Shown piece by piece: positions 1 through 8,626 of a stretch of DNA of 63,124 nt. The notes below the pieces were generated by a model. It ran no database searches, had not been told where the DNA came from, and saw nothing but the letters and a program-made list of their open reading frames with translations. This DNA is from Acidobacteriota bacterium (GTDB lineage: Bacteria; Acidobacteriota; Vicinamibacteria; Vicinamibacterales; 2-12-FULL-66-21). Each line of letters begins with the position of its first letter. Positions within the stretch are counted from its first letter, which is position 1. The stretch lies in assembly GCA_003222675.1 (NCBI GenBank), contig QHWT01000096.1, positions 40,812-103,935 of the forward strand, given 5' to 3'. Position numbers and translations under genes: made by a program.

Positions 1-2
1 GG

Positions 3-2162
3 CGCGTGGCCGCGAGGGCGATCGCGCAGCGCATCGCGCACGAACAGGGCTGGATCCTTGGCGACCAGGTCGGATGGCACGTCCGCTTCGAGCGCCGCTT
101 TTCGGCGCGTACGCGCGTGCTGCTCGCGACCGAAGGGATCCTGACGGCGAGACTGCAGCAGGATCCGTTGCTGTCCGGCTTCCGCACGGTCATTCTCGAC
201 GAGTTTCACGAGCGCACCGTTCACGCTGATCTCGGCCTGGCGCTCGCGAGACAGGCCTGGCGCGCGCGAGACGATCTGCGAATCGTCGTGATGTCCGCCA
301 CGCTCGATCCGGGCGCGGTTTCAGCCTTTCTTCACGATTGTCCCGTCGTGACGGTGCCGGGACGGCTGCATCCGCTCGAGATCGACTACTGCCCGTCGCA
401 AACCGTCGCTGATGCCGTGAGCGAGCTGCTGCCAGACAGCGCCGGCAGCATTCTGTGCTTTCTTGCCGGCGCGCCTGAGATCCGCCGCGCGGAACTGGAC
501 GTTGCGGCGGCGATTGGCGCCCGCGCCGAGATCGTTCCGCTCCACGGATCACTGCCCGCGGACGCGCAGAACCGCGCGATAGCCGATAGCGGAGATCGAC
601 GCGTGATCCTCGCGACGAACATCGCCGAGACGTCGCTGACGGTGCCGCGTGTGTCCGTGGTGATCGACAGCGGCGTTCAGAAGGTCGCGCGCTTCGATCC
701 GGACCGCGCGGTCGATTCGCTGGAGCTCGAGCGCATACCTGCTGACTCGGCGGAGCAGCGCGCGGGGCGCGCGGGCCGGCTCGGACCAGGGCGCGCGCGC
801 CGGCTGTGGAGCGCGACCGATCGGCTGCGTCCGCATGGGGTACCCGAGATCCACCGGGTGGATCTGTGCGAGGCAGCGCTCGAGGTCATCGCGTGGTCCG
901 GACATCCGCGCACGTTCGAGTGGTTCGATGCGCCGGACGTGGACCGCATCGAGGCGGCAATGACCCTGCTCGCACGGCTCGGCGCGATTCGTGACGGACG
1001 GCTCACGACAATCGGACTCGAAATGCACCGTCTGCCGATCCATCCGCGGCTCGGGCGAATGCTGGTGGAGTCGCGTGGCAGCCGCGATGTCGCGCTCGCG
1101 TGTGCGGTGCTCTCCGAACGTCACCTGATCGTCCGGCATGCGGCTGCGTCATCGAGCGACCTGCTCTCCGCCATCGACGATCCTCGTACGCTGCCGTCAC
1201 ATGTCACCGACGTCGCGGGTCGGCTTGCCGCGGACGCCGAGGATCGCGGCGGGCACGCGCCGCCACCGGAGCGCGAGCGGAACTTTCGACGCGCAATCTT
1301 CTGCGGGTATCCGGATCGCGTCGGCCGCCGGCGATCCGCGGACGTGCCCCCGCGGTATCTGCTCGCGTCGGGTCACGGTGCGACTCTCGGTCGCGAAAGC
1401 AGCGTCCACGACGCCGAGTTCATCGTCGCCGTCGACGTGAAGTCGGCGCGTAGAGGTGATGTGTCCGAGGCGATCGTCAGGATCGCGAGTGCCGTGGACC
1501 GGGAGTGGCTCCAGCCCACCGCCGTTCGAATCGTCCACGTGCTCGACACTCGAGGCCAGGTCCGCGCGATCGAGCGGGCCTTCTATGACGAGATCCTGCT
1601 CGACGAGCGCCCTGCCGTCATCGATCCTGACGAAGCCTCGCGGCTGCTCGCGTCAGCGTTCCTCGCGACGAAGCGGTCATATGACGATGAACAGCTTCTG
1701 CGGCGACTGCGGTTCGCAGGGATGCCGGCCGATCTTTCAGTGATGGCGGCGCGGGCCGCCGCCGGACGGACGTCACTCTCCGAGGTCGTGCTCGACGCGG
1801 CCGTCGACTGGAAGGCGAAGCAGGAACTGGAGCGCGTCGCGCCGCGGACAATCGGCGTGCCGAGCGGCCGCGCCGCGACGCTCGAGTATCACGAGGACGG
1901 TTCGGTCAGCGCCTCTGTGAAATTGCAGGAGCTTTTCGGCCTCGCGGAGACACCGCGTGTCGGCCCCCATCAGAGGCCGGTCATCTTGTCGCTGCTCGCG
2001 CCGAACGGACGTCCCGTGCAGACGACCACGGACCTGCGCAGTTTCTGGAACACGACATATCAAGAGGTACGTCGCGAATTGCGCGGGCGCTATCCGAAAC
2101 ATCCGTGGCCAGAAGATCCGTGGAGCGCTCGACCAACGGGCCGCACGAAGCGACCTGTGTAA
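3..2162 (+). CDS. hrpB: ATP-dependent RNA helicase HrpB, 5'-truncated by the window edge
   Basis: This is a DEAH-box helicase of the HrpB family, an NTP-dependent RNA helicase. The frame is open to the left edge, and the first codons (RVAARAIAQRIA) match helicase motif Ia, so the true start and the Walker A motif lie outside the window. Counting from the GTG at 6, the DEFH box is at residues 65-68, SAT at about 97-99, the motif V-like ATNIAETSLT near 205 and QRAGRAGR near 255. The HrpB-type C-terminal extension follows and ends in a proline- and lysine-rich tail. About 718 residues are visible against the usual 800 or more. DEFH in place of DEAH is the only odd detail. The gene faces the next gene tail to tail, with a double palindrome between them. 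Confidence 0.93.
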   Translation, partial: RVAARAIAQRIAHEQGWILGDQVGWHVRFERRFSARTRVLLATEGILTARLQQDPLLSGFRTVILDEFHERTVHADLGLALARQAWRARDDLRIVVMSATLDPGAVSAFLHDCPVVTVPGRLHPLEIDYCPSQTVADAVSELLPDSAGSILCFLAGAPEIRRAELDVAAAIGARAEIVPLHGSLPADAQNRAIADSGDRRVILATNIAETSLTVPRVSVVIDSGVQKVARFDPDRAVDSLELERIPADSAEQRAGRAGRLGPGRARRLWSATDRLRPHGVPEIHRVDLCEAALEVIAWSGHPRTFEWFDAPDVDRIEAAMTLLARLGAIRDGRLTTIGLEMHRLPIHPRLGRMLVESRGSRDVALACAVLSERHLIVRHAAASSSDLLSAIDDPRTLPSHVTDVAGRLAADAEDRGGHAPPPERERNFRRAIFCGYPDRVGRRRSADVPPRYLLASGHGATLGRESSVHDAEFIVAVDVKSARRGDVSEAIVRIASAVDREWLQPTAVRIVHVLDTRGQVRAIERAFYDEILLDERPAVIDPDEASRLLASAFLATKRSYDDEQLLRRLRFAGMPADLSVMAARAAAGRTSLSEVVLDAAVDWKAKQELERVAPRTIGVPSGRAATLEYHEDGSVSASVKLQELFGLAETPRVGPHQRPVILSLLAPNGRPVQTTTDLRSFWNTTYQEVRRELRGRYPKHPWPEDPWSARPTGRTKRPV

Positions 2163-2171
2163 CCGAACGAC

Positions 2172-2220
2172 CGGGGTCTGACCCCGCCGTCCGGATCCGG
2201 TCACCGGGGTCAGACCCCGG
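2172..2220. repeat. paired GGGGTCTGACCCC palindrome between convergent genes
   Basis: Two copies of a 13-15 bp palindrome (CGGGGTCTGACCCCG at 2172-2186 and a CCGGGGTCAGACCCCGG copy at 2204-2220) lie 17 bp apart. Each can fold alone, and together they form a longer inverted repeat. The site separates two convergent genes, so it may act as a bidirectional terminator, though no U-tract is present. The TGA at its centre is the stop codon of the complement-strand gene ending at 2210. A REP-like nature is inferred from the palindrome alone. Confidence 0.75.
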
Positions 2221-3256
2221 CGCCGCTGACGCGCTGGAGCTGCGTGATGCGCGCGCGGAGCGATGCGGTGAATGACTCGACTTCTTCGGGTGTCGCGCCG
2301 CTCGCGCCGAGCGCGGCGCGGAGCTGGTCGTCGCCGATCCGACCGAGGTAGCGGCATAACCAGGCGACGTCCTTCACGGTGATCGACTGGCGCGCGTCGG
2401 CCGTGCGTTGACCCGCATACCCGAACTGCACGAACCCGTTCGTGACGCCGCTGACGAACTGGGGCGTCTGCGCCGCGAACGCGTCCGGATCCCAGCGCCC
2501 GCGCGTGACCGGCGTGACGCCCCAGCGCCCCATCGATCCGCCCCAGTCAGTGATCATGTAATGCGCCTCGCGCTTCCATCGCGCGCGGCGGCGCACGTAA
2601 ATCGCCGTGTTCGATCCGCGCGCGACGTCGCGTTGGTCCTTGTTGTCCCAATTCGAGATCAACATCATGATCACCCGCAGCCCTGCCAGCTCGCGCGTTC
2701 CGACGAACGGATTGTCGGCCCACGACCAGCTGTGCTCTTCGAACAGCTTGAGGTCGTCAGGATCGTCGAGCTCGAACCGCGCGTCGGCGAACCGGCCGTC
2801 TGCCGCGATGCACGACGCGGTGCGCCTCAGGGCGGCGGCCTGCTCCACGTGCCCCTCCCGGACGTAATACGTCACCTCCGCAAAGTATCCGCATGCCCAT
2901 GCGAGGCGGACTGCGAATGTCTCCGGCTGCACTTCGTTGCCCCACTTCACGCGCCACCGGCGCCCGCGCGCGTCGCGGACGGACACGCACGGCTGCGATC
3001 CCGTCTGGTGTTCTTCGATGAATTGAAACGGCGGATGCGGGCGGCCGTCAGCACCGCCGGGCCCTGCCGCGAGATCGAGCCGTTCGACGTCGCCGGGGTC
3101 GCGCCACAGGCAATGCCGCACGCCGATCAACGGACGGGGGCCGGCCCGTCGCACTTTGTAGTACCCAATGGCGCGCCACATCAGCCGCAGCGTGACGTAC
3201 GTCACCACCGCGCCGGTTATGGCGGTTACCACATAAACGAAAAGCGCGTAGGTCAC
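2210..3256 (-). CDS. hypothetical membrane-anchored protein with a kinase-like motif pair
   Basis: The product is 348 residues and belongs to no family I can name with certainty. Residues 3-25 form one hydrophobic segment, so the rest is probably anchored at the membrane. The soluble part has conserved-looking blocks: a KWGNE...PETFAVRLAWACGY stretch near 130-150, NWDNKDQRD near 215 and ITDWGGSMGRWG near 245. The order lysine/glutamate, D-N-K-x-x-R-D and D-W-G resembles the metal-binding and catalytic loops of atypical kinases (HipA/FAM20-like), but this is inference from motif shape. Its stop codon lies inside the palindromic repeat at 2204-2220. Codon use is like its neighbours. Confidence 0.72.
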   Translation of the reverse strand: MTYALFVYVVTAITGAVVTYVTLRLMWRAIGYYKVRRAGPRPLIGVRHCLWRDPGDVERLDLAAGPGGADGRPHPPFQFIEEHQTGSQPCVSVRDARGRRWRVKWGNEVQPETFAVRLAWACGYFAEVTYYVREGHVEQAAALRRTASCIAADGRFADARFELDDPDDLKLFEEHSWSWADNPFVGTRELAGLRVIMMLISNWDNKDQRDVARGSNTAIYVRRRARWKREAHYMITDWGGSMGRWGVTPVTRGRWDPDAFAAQTPQFVSGVTNGFVQFGYAGQRTADARQSITVKDVAWLCRYLGRIGDDQLRAALGASGATPEEVESFTASLRARITQLQRVSGAGV

Positions 3257-3298
3257 GGCTCGGTCGTTAAACCGCGAGTCGGGACGAATGGTCTAACG

Positions 3299-3514
3299 AT
3301 GCGCATGCGTATTCTTCGCGGATTACGGAGCCAGCTGCTCCCATGCGGATGCCTGGCGGGTGTGTACGAAACGTATGACGGCCACATCGTGGCGCTACTC
3401 GACGACAAGTCTCCCGCGTGTGCGGATCCGGCGCACGAAAGCCACAACGGGAGCCTCCACGTGATCTCGTCCGCGGAACTCGCACGTCAATCCTCCGCAG
3501 AGCCCACCAAATAG
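3299..3514 (+). CDS. small cysteine-containing protein with a CGC...C..H pattern
   Basis: A 71-residue protein starts at ATG 3299. Residues 14-26 read LPCGCLAGVYETY, followed by a hydrophobic segment and C41, H46 and H49. The spacing of C16, C18, C41 and H46 suggests a small metal-binding fold. I recall similar short proteins (CGCLxGxYETYxG with a distal C and H) in acidobacterial genomes, but none with a known role. An upstream in-frame extension into the antisense of the neighbouring gene is unlikely to be real. The ribosome-binding site is weak (GGGACGAA about 10 nt before the start). Confidence 0.6.
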   Translation: MRMRILRGLRSQLLPCGCLAGVYETYDGHIVALLDDKSPACADPAHESHNGSLHVISSAELARQSSAEPTK

Positions 3515-3581
3515 ACGAGCTCGCGCCCAACCTGTACCTCAGCTCGCAATAAGCACGCCGGTCAATCATTCCCAAAACTTT

Positions 3582-3649
3582 GTGGCTTCCGCCTTCAGGC
3601 GGAAGTGCGGCCGCAGCGCATCAATCTTCCGGCTAAAGCCGGAAGCCAC
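3582..3649. repeat. paired palindromes, CTTCCGCC and CTTCCGGC subfamily
   Basis: Two hairpins lie back to back. One runs CTTCCGCC-TTCA-GGCGGAAG (stem ending at 3605) and the other CTTCCGGC-TAAA-GCCGGAAG (3626-3645). The pair is bracketed by GTGGCTTCC on the left and its inverse GGAAGCCAC on the right. The stems differ from each other by compensated base pairs. The element lies in the leader of the exonuclease III gene. Confidence 0.85.
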
Positions 3650-3688
3650 GAGATGGAGTACGGCGGGCCGGATAGAATCGATCTCCGG

Positions 3689-4438
3689 ATGAAAATCGGA
3701 ACATGGAACGTGAATGGCATTCGCGCGCGGCACACGCAGGTGCAGGAATGGGTTGAACGCGAGCAGCCGGATATCGTCTGCCTCCAGGAAATCAAGGCGG
3801 CGTCGGACCAGGTGCCCGCGGCGCTCTGCGAGATGGAAGGCTACTGGTGCTACTGGCACGGCGCGAAGGGATATTCTGGCGTCGGCCTTCACATCACCAA
3901 AAGGCTGTGCCCGGAGCGGCCGGCGTTTACGCATCCCTCGTTCGACTATGAGAGCCGGATCGTGACGTTGACCGTCGGCGGCGTGACGTTCGCGTCGGTC
4001 TACGTGCCGAACGGTGGCAAGGACTTTCCGGCGAAGATGCGCTTTCTCGACGCGCTCGACGATTACGTGACCGCCATCCTCGCGAACGGCACGCCCCTGC
4101 TGATCTGCGGGGATGTCAATATCGCCCGCGCCGACATCGACGTGCACCCGAAGGAGCGGAAGCCGCGCGCGATCGGGCAGCTGCCGGAAGAACGCGCGGT
4201 GCTCGAGCGCATTCTCACCCGCGGGCTCGTCGATACCGGTCGCGAGCTCCAGCCGCAGAACGACCAGATGTTCACGTGGTGGGCCCCCTGGCGGAACATG
4301 CGCCAGCGCAATATCGGGTGGCGGCTGGATTACGTGCTCGCCAGCCGCTCGGTGTTCGAGGGCGTCAGAAGCTGTATCGTGCAGCGCGACGTGGGAACCA
4401 GCGACCATGCGCCGGTCGTCGCCACGTTCAACGTTTGA
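3689..4438 (+). CDS. xth: exodeoxyribonuclease III (AP endonuclease, ExoIII family)
   Basis: The 249-residue protein is a complete ExoIII-type endonuclease/exonuclease/phosphatase-fold enzyme. It would cut at abasic sites and remove 3'-blocking groups in base excision repair in the cytoplasm. All expected active-site residues are visible: N7 (WNVNG), E34 (LQEIK), Y105 (YVPNGG), D142 and N144 (GDVNIA), D214 (LDYVLAS) and the D239-H240 pair (SDHAP). ATG 3689 is chosen because MKIGTWNVNG is the family's N-terminus. An upstream in-frame extension to 3605 is encoded by the palindromic repeat and is probably not translated. Confidence 0.95.
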   Translation: MKIGTWNVNGIRARHTQVQEWVEREQPDIVCLQEIKAASDQVPAALCEMEGYWCYWHGAKGYSGVGLHITKRLCPERPAFTHPSFDYESRIVTLTVGGVTFASVYVPNGGKDFPAKMRFLDALDDYVTAILANGTPLLICGDVNIARADIDVHPKERKPRAIGQLPEERAVLERILTRGLVDTGRELQPQNDQMFTWWAPWRNMRQRNIGWRLDYVLASRSVFEGVRSCIVQRDVGTSDHAPVVATFNV

Positions 4439-4502
4439 CGCCGCCTTCGCTCGTGGATCGTGAGGGGGTTTCGGCGCGGCAGGCTGAGAGAGGGAGACAC
4501 GC

Positions 4503-6314
4503 GTGCGGTTGAAACCGGCGCTCGCGAGCATCACGTCGGTGGCTGCAGGGCTGACGTGTGTCGCCGCGCTGCTGGCGCAGACGCCGCCTGCGCCGCAGGA
4601 ACAGCGTCCGACGTTCAAAGGCGGCGCAAACCTCGTGCGGGTCGACGTCAGCGTCATCGATCGTCACGGCGAACTTGTGACGGATCTGACCAAGGACGAC
4701 TTCGAGATCCGCGAGGACGGCGTTCCCCAGACGGTCGAAAACTTCAAGCTGGTGGAGGCGAGCGGCGAAGCGCCCGACGACCTGTCCCTGCCGATCCGAT
4801 CGCCGGAGCATGCGCTCGCGGAAGCGGCGCGCGACGACGTTCGCGTCTTCGTCATCTTCTGGGACGAGTACCACATCGGCCAGATGGCCGCCGCGATCGA
4901 AGGTCGCAAGGCGCTGACGGAGTTCGTCCACAACGCGTTCGGTCCCGCCGACCTCGTCGCGCTCGTCGATCAACTGACGCCGCTCGATGCCATCAAGTTC
5001 ACGCGCGATCGCCTCGAGCTCACCGAGGCGGTGCGCAAGCTGAAAGGGCGGTTGGGCATCTACATTCCGCCGCGCAGCGCGCTGGAAGAGGGTCAGATGG
5101 CGCTGATGCGCGACGTCGAGCAGCTGCGCGCGCAAGTGACGGGCTCGGCCCTCGAAGCCGTCATCTCGCACCTCGGCGCGATCCGCGAAGGGCGCAAGGC
5201 CATCCTCTTCGTCAGCCAGGACATCGGCGCGCTGCCGAGGGACGAACGGTATCGCTGGCTCGACGGGGCGATCCGTCTCGCGAACACGAACAACACGGTC
5301 ATCTACACGCTGGATCCGCGCGGCCTTCTGATGAACGGCCGCATCTCGGACGTGCTGCAATCGCTCGCGTCCGAAACAGGCGGGCGCTGGTTCCAGAGCA
5401 ACGAGCCGGCGCCGCTGTTGCGCACCATCGTCAAGGAATCACGCGCGTTCTACCTGCTCGGATACGCCTCGACGCTGAATCCCGCCGACGGCAGGTTCCA
5501 TCACATCAAGGTGCACGTGAAGCGACCCGGCGTGGATGTGCACGCGCGAAACGGCTATTTCGCTCCGGCGCCTACGCAGATCGAAAACGAGCGCACGAGG
5601 GTCGCCGCCGCGGTCGTGCCGCCTGACGTCGAACGAGCGCTCTCTCCGCTCGTCGCGATGCGTCCCGACACTGTCGGCGATCTCTGGGTTGGCGCCACCC
5701 GGGGCGCCGACGGCACGGCGCGCGTGACGATCGCGTGGACGGCGCGGGAGGCGAACGTCGGCGCGGCGGTGGCGGCGCGGGCGAGCGGCGCGGATGGGAC
5801 GATCTATTACGATGGCGCCGTCCCTGCGACCGCCGCGACGTTCACCGCGCCGCCGGGACGGTTATCGATTCAGCGGACGCTGCTCGATGCGGACGGAGCG
5901 GCCGCCGATCGAGAGACATCGACGTTCGACGTGCCGGATTTCGGCGCCGCGCTGTCCATGAGCTCACCAGTGCTGATGCGTGCCCGCAACGGCCTGGAGC
6001 TTCGCTCGCTCACGACGGGCGCGTCGGCGGTGCCGTATGCGGGACACGTCTTCGATCGTACCGATCGCCTCGTGGTCCGCTTCTCGGTGTTTGGCGCGGC
6101 ATCCGCCGACGCGACGGTCACGGCGAGTCTCCTCAGCCGCAAGGGAATCGCGTTGTCCTCCCTGCCGCTTTCACCTGTGACCGACCGGCCGGGCGAGTAT
6201 GCGGTGCAGTTTCCGCTCTCCTCGGTCTCGCGCGGCGACTACCTGATCGCGATCGAAGCGTCGCACGGCGACGATCGCGCGAAGGCGCTGGTGCCCTTCC
6301 ATGCTTCGCAATAA
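4503..6314 (+). CDS. exported VWFA-related acidobacterial domain protein
   Basis: The 603-residue protein has an N-terminal signal peptide (about residues 1-25, cleavage near LLAQ) and a first domain beginning VRVDVSVIDRHGELVTDLTK with DFEIREDG. That is the hallmark of the VWFA-related acidobacterial family (TIGR03436). A VWFA-like part (VFVIFWDEYHIG...) and a long beta-rich C-terminal region follow. The GTG start at 4503 is preceded by the purine-rich GAGAGAGGGAGA. It is probably secreted or periplasmic; the function of the family is not established. It stands alone, and its stop codon is followed at once by palindromic repeats. Confidence 0.9.
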   Translation: MRLKPALASITSVAAGLTCVAALLAQTPPAPQEQRPTFKGGANLVRVDVSVIDRHGELVTDLTKDDFEIREDGVPQTVENFKLVEASGEAPDDLSLPIRSPEHALAEAARDDVRVFVIFWDEYHIGQMAAAIEGRKALTEFVHNAFGPADLVALVDQLTPLDAIKFTRDRLELTEAVRKLKGRLGIYIPPRSALEEGQMALMRDVEQLRAQVTGSALEAVISHLGAIREGRKAILFVSQDIGALPRDERYRWLDGAIRLANTNNTVIYTLDPRGLLMNGRISDVLQSLASETGGRWFQSNEPAPLLRTIVKESRAFYLLGYASTLNPADGRFHHIKVHVKRPGVDVHARNGYFAPAPTQIENERTRVAAAVVPPDVERALSPLVAMRPDTVGDLWVGATRGADGTARVTIAWTAREANVGAAVAARASGADGTIYYDGAVPATAATFTAPPGRLSIQRTLLDADGAAADRETSTFDVPDFGAALSMSSPVLMRARNGLELRSLTTGASAVPYAGHVFDRTDRLVVRFSVFGAASADATVTASLLSRKGIALSSLPLSPVTDRPGEYAVQFPLSSVSRGDYLIAIEASHGDDRAKALVPFHASQ

Positions 6315-6322
6315 TCCATGTC

Positions 6323-6406
6323 GTGGCTTCCGGCTTTAGCCGGAAGACCCCGATGCCGGGTCTAAAGACCCGGGCCTACATCCGGCTCTCTAAAGGCCGG
6401 CCTACA
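6323..6406. repeat. three palindromes of both subfamilies in a row
   Basis: From left to right these are CTTCCGGC-TTTA-GCCGGAAG preceded by GTGG, GCCGGGTCT-AA-AGACCCGG followed by GCCTACA, and a degenerate CCGGCTCTCTAAAGGCCGG followed by CCTACA. Both subfamilies occur side by side. The last CCTACA supplies, on the complement strand, the TAG stop codon of the BlaR1-TonB gene at 6402. Confidence 0.85.
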
Positions 6407-8069
6407 TCCGAGTGCGATCGCTGCTACGTTCACCTGCCTTGCTGAGCGTGAAGTTCACCGTCACGGTCACCATGAACGGCACCGGCTGTCCGTTGAGAAG
6501 CGTCGGCATGTACTCCCACTGTCGCACCGCCTCGAGTGCGGCAGCGTCGAGCATCGGGATCGATTTCAGGATTCTCGCATCCTCGACCCGCCCTTCCGCA
6601 TTGAGGAGGGCTTCGATGATGATCACACCCTGCACGCCCGCGTCCCGCGCCTCTAGCGGGTAAATCGGTTTCACGTCGTGAGTTTTCATAGGTGTCTGGA
6701 TGTTTCCGCCGACGCGGAGCGGGTGCAGCCGTTCGACGGCTTCGCGGAAACCGTCCGGCATGGGAGGTGCGTTGTTGCCGGCCAGCGCGGGAGGATCGGG
6801 AATGCCGGCCGCGCGCCGCAGCGCCAGCGCCTTGTCGCGCAATTCATCCGCCTCCTTAATCATCTCCTGCTGTTCCTGCGCGTCCGTGCTCATTGCGGCC
6901 AGCGTACGCAGCGCGAGGTTCTTGTAGATGAGCGACGGCACGTAGTCGGCATTGATCGCGAGCGCGCGATCCTCGGATGTGATCACGTTGCGGAGCGCGG
7001 TGGCCTTCTCGTCCGGCGTGAGCGCAGCATCTTTGGTGGCCTTCTCGTAGTACTCGGTTGCCCGAGTGTGGTACGTCTCTGGGCTGAGCGGATCCCGCGG
7101 CGGCTTCTGCGCGTCCGACGCCTGCAGCGGAAACGCCCGCACGCCAGTTAACGCGCCGCCGGCAAGCGCAACGCCCAGCACGCACGACGCGGCAATGACA
7201 CGAATTGGAGACATGCCTCCCTCCTTTGAAAGGAGCATTACGCGATGGAACAAATGTCGCCGATGAGAGAAAGGATGTGATGAGGAGAGCGCCGAGCCAT
7301 CCGCGAGCGTGAGCAGCGTGTCGAGGTAGATCCGCCGCGCATTCGTGAACAGAATCGACAACTCATCGACCACCGTTTCGCGCGCGAGCTGCACGCGCGA
7401 AACGAGCCACCACATCGCGGGATGGAACCAGAACACCGCGCGCACGCACTCCTCGAGGACGAGCCACGCCCAGTCGCGGCGCTGCACGTGAAAGAGCTCG
7501 TGGGCGACGACGGCACGCAAGGCGCGCGGATCGAGCGAACGCAGCGAAACCGGCAACAGGACGACGGGGTGAAAGAGCCCGAACGTCACCGGCTGTTGGG
7601 CGTCACCTGACCAGCGGATCGCCGCATGCGTGCGGAGCGAGCGCTGCAGATCATCGAACTCGCCGTTGGCGTCGGCTTCCGCGGTCGAGCGCTGACGGAG
7701 TCGAACGACGCCCGCGCCGACCCACACCAGGCGGCAGACCGAACCTGCGATGAGCACGACCAGCAGTGCGACGACCCAGTTGCGCGTGCGCCCGGCGTCC
7801 GACGCAAAGACCAGGACCTCGACCGAACTGTCGCCCGCCGCCCCTCGGGCGGAAGACGCCGCGGGCGCCCGGTGACCCGGCGCAGGCGGATGCCATGGCT
7901 GCATCACCGGAAGCAGGAGGCACGCGACGAGCAGCGCGCGCCAGAAGGCGTGCTGAATCGCCGGCGCCGAGATGCGCAGCAGGCGGGGAATGCACGCGCA
8001 AATACCGACCAGGACGCCGATCTGCAGACTGTACGAGAAAAGATTCACGGCGGCTTGCTCGCCAGTCAT
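6402..8069 (-). CDS. BlaR1-type M56 metallopeptidase fused to a TonB C-terminal domain
   Basis: This 555-residue membrane protein joins a BlaR1/MecR1-like M56 peptidase to a TonB-type C-terminal domain. Transmembrane segments are visible near 10-30, 40-56 and 98-122. The zinc motif HELFH is at 190-194. The segment around 310-330 (VIAASCVLGVALAGGALTG) is a further membrane span. Residues from about 455 onward (GVIIIEALLNAEGRVEDARI...) form the TonB-like domain. It overlaps the upstream BlaI-type gene by ATGA, so the two form one operon: in this family the repressor is inactivated through the membrane peptidase after a signal. The beta-lactam-binding domain of true BlaR1 is absent, so the signal is unknown. 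The stop codon lies in a palindromic repeat. Confidence 0.9.
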   Translation of the reverse strand: MTGEQAAVNLFSYSLQIGVLVGICACIPRLLRISAPAIQHAFWRALLVACLLLPVMQPWHPPAPGHRAPAASSARGAAGDSSVEVLVFASDAGRTRNWVVALLVVLIAGSVCRLVWVGAGVVRLRQRSTAEADANGEFDDLQRSLRTHAAIRWSGDAQQPVTFGLFHPVVLLPVSLRSLDPRALRAVVAHELFHVQRRDWAWLVLEECVRAVFWFHPAMWWLVSRVQLARETVVDELSILFTNARRIYLDTLLTLADGSALSSSHPFSHRRHLFHRVMLLSKEGGMSPIRVIAASCVLGVALAGGALTGVRAFPLQASDAQKPPRDPLSPETYHTRATEYYEKATKDAALTPDEKATALRNVITSEDRALAINADYVPSLIYKNLALRTLAAMSTDAQEQQEMIKEADELRDKALALRRAAGIPDPPALAGNNAPPMPDGFREAVERLHPLRVGGNIQTPMKTHDVKPIYPLEARDAGVQGVIIIEALLNAEGRVEDARILKSIPMLDAAALEAVRQWEYMPTLLNGQPVPFMVTVTVNFTLSKAGERSSDRTRM

Positions 8070-8443
8070 TCCTCGATCTCCTCGATCGCACGCAGGAGCG
8101 CCTGGCGCTCGCGTGCGCTGAGTTTCGTTCGCTTGACGAGATGCAGCAGCATCGGCCTCGACGCCCCGTCGAACACGCGATCCACGAACTCGCGCACCAT
8201 GTCGCCGATCACCTGGTGGCGCGGTTTGGCGGGCCGATACACGAACGCTCGATCGACCTGCCTCTTGCGAACGTGCCCCTTCTGCTCCAGGATTCGCATC
8301 ATCGTCAGCACCGTGGTGTAGGCGATCGGCCTGGCGGCGTTCAGGTGCTGGTGCACCTCACGAACGGTGGCGCTTTTCAGCGTCCACACGACCTTCATGA
8401 TGGCGAGTTCCTGCGGCGTGAGCGTGGGAGAGGGCGTCCGCAT
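8066..8443 (-). CDS. BlaI/MecI/CopY-family transcriptional repressor
   Basis: The 125-residue protein has the winged helix of the family (LTPQELAIMKVVWTLKSATVREVHQHL, then AYTTVLTMMRILEQKGHVRK) in residues 8-70 and a C-terminal dimerisation part (FVDRVFDGASRPMLLHLV). It should bind an inverted TACTAA/TTAGTA operator placed directly before its own start codon, giving autoregulation of itself and the downstream M56 peptidase gene. No ribosome-binding site fits between operator and ATG, which suggests leaderless translation. Confidence 0.93.
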   Translation of the reverse strand: MRTPSPTLTPQELAIMKVVWTLKSATVREVHQHLNAARPIAYTTVLTMMRILEQKGHVRKRQVDRAFVYRPAKPRHQVIGDMVREFVDRVFDGASRPMLLHLVKRTKLSARERQALLRAIEEIEE

Positions 8444-8444
8444 C

Positions 8445-8467
8445 TACTAATTACTTAATACTTAGTA
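8445..8467 (-). promoter_or_regulatory. BlaI-type operator abutting the start codon
   Basis: TACTAA (8445-8450) and TTAGTA (8462-8467) form an inverted repeat with an 11 bp AT-rich centre. TACTA/TAGTA half-sites are typical of BlaI/MecI/CopY operators. The operator ends one base before the repressor's ATG (complement 8443), so it must cover the promoter start or the transcript's first bases. Confidence 0.8.
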
Positions 8468-8517
8468 GGATCCGCGTCAAGTCCTCGTCGCGAGTCGTGT
8501 ATGGCTCAGGACGGAAC

Positions 8518-8610
8518 GGCGGACCTGAGGGTCCGCCCTAAAAATGCCTGCACCGTTGGCCGGGCCGCCCGACAAGTGCATGCATCGTAGGCCGGGTCTT
8601 CAGACCCGGC
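8518..8610. repeat. two palindromes, GGCGGACC and GCCGGGTC types
   Basis: GGCGGACC-TGAG-GGTCCGCC followed by CTA (8518-8540) and GTAGGCCGGGTCTTCAGACC with its remaining stem bases (8587-8610) lie about 46 bp apart between the blaI promoter and the end of pepT. They are the two halves of the composite element seen intact at 9861-9917. Confidence 0.82.
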
Positions 8611-8626
8611 AGCATGAGCCATGGGC

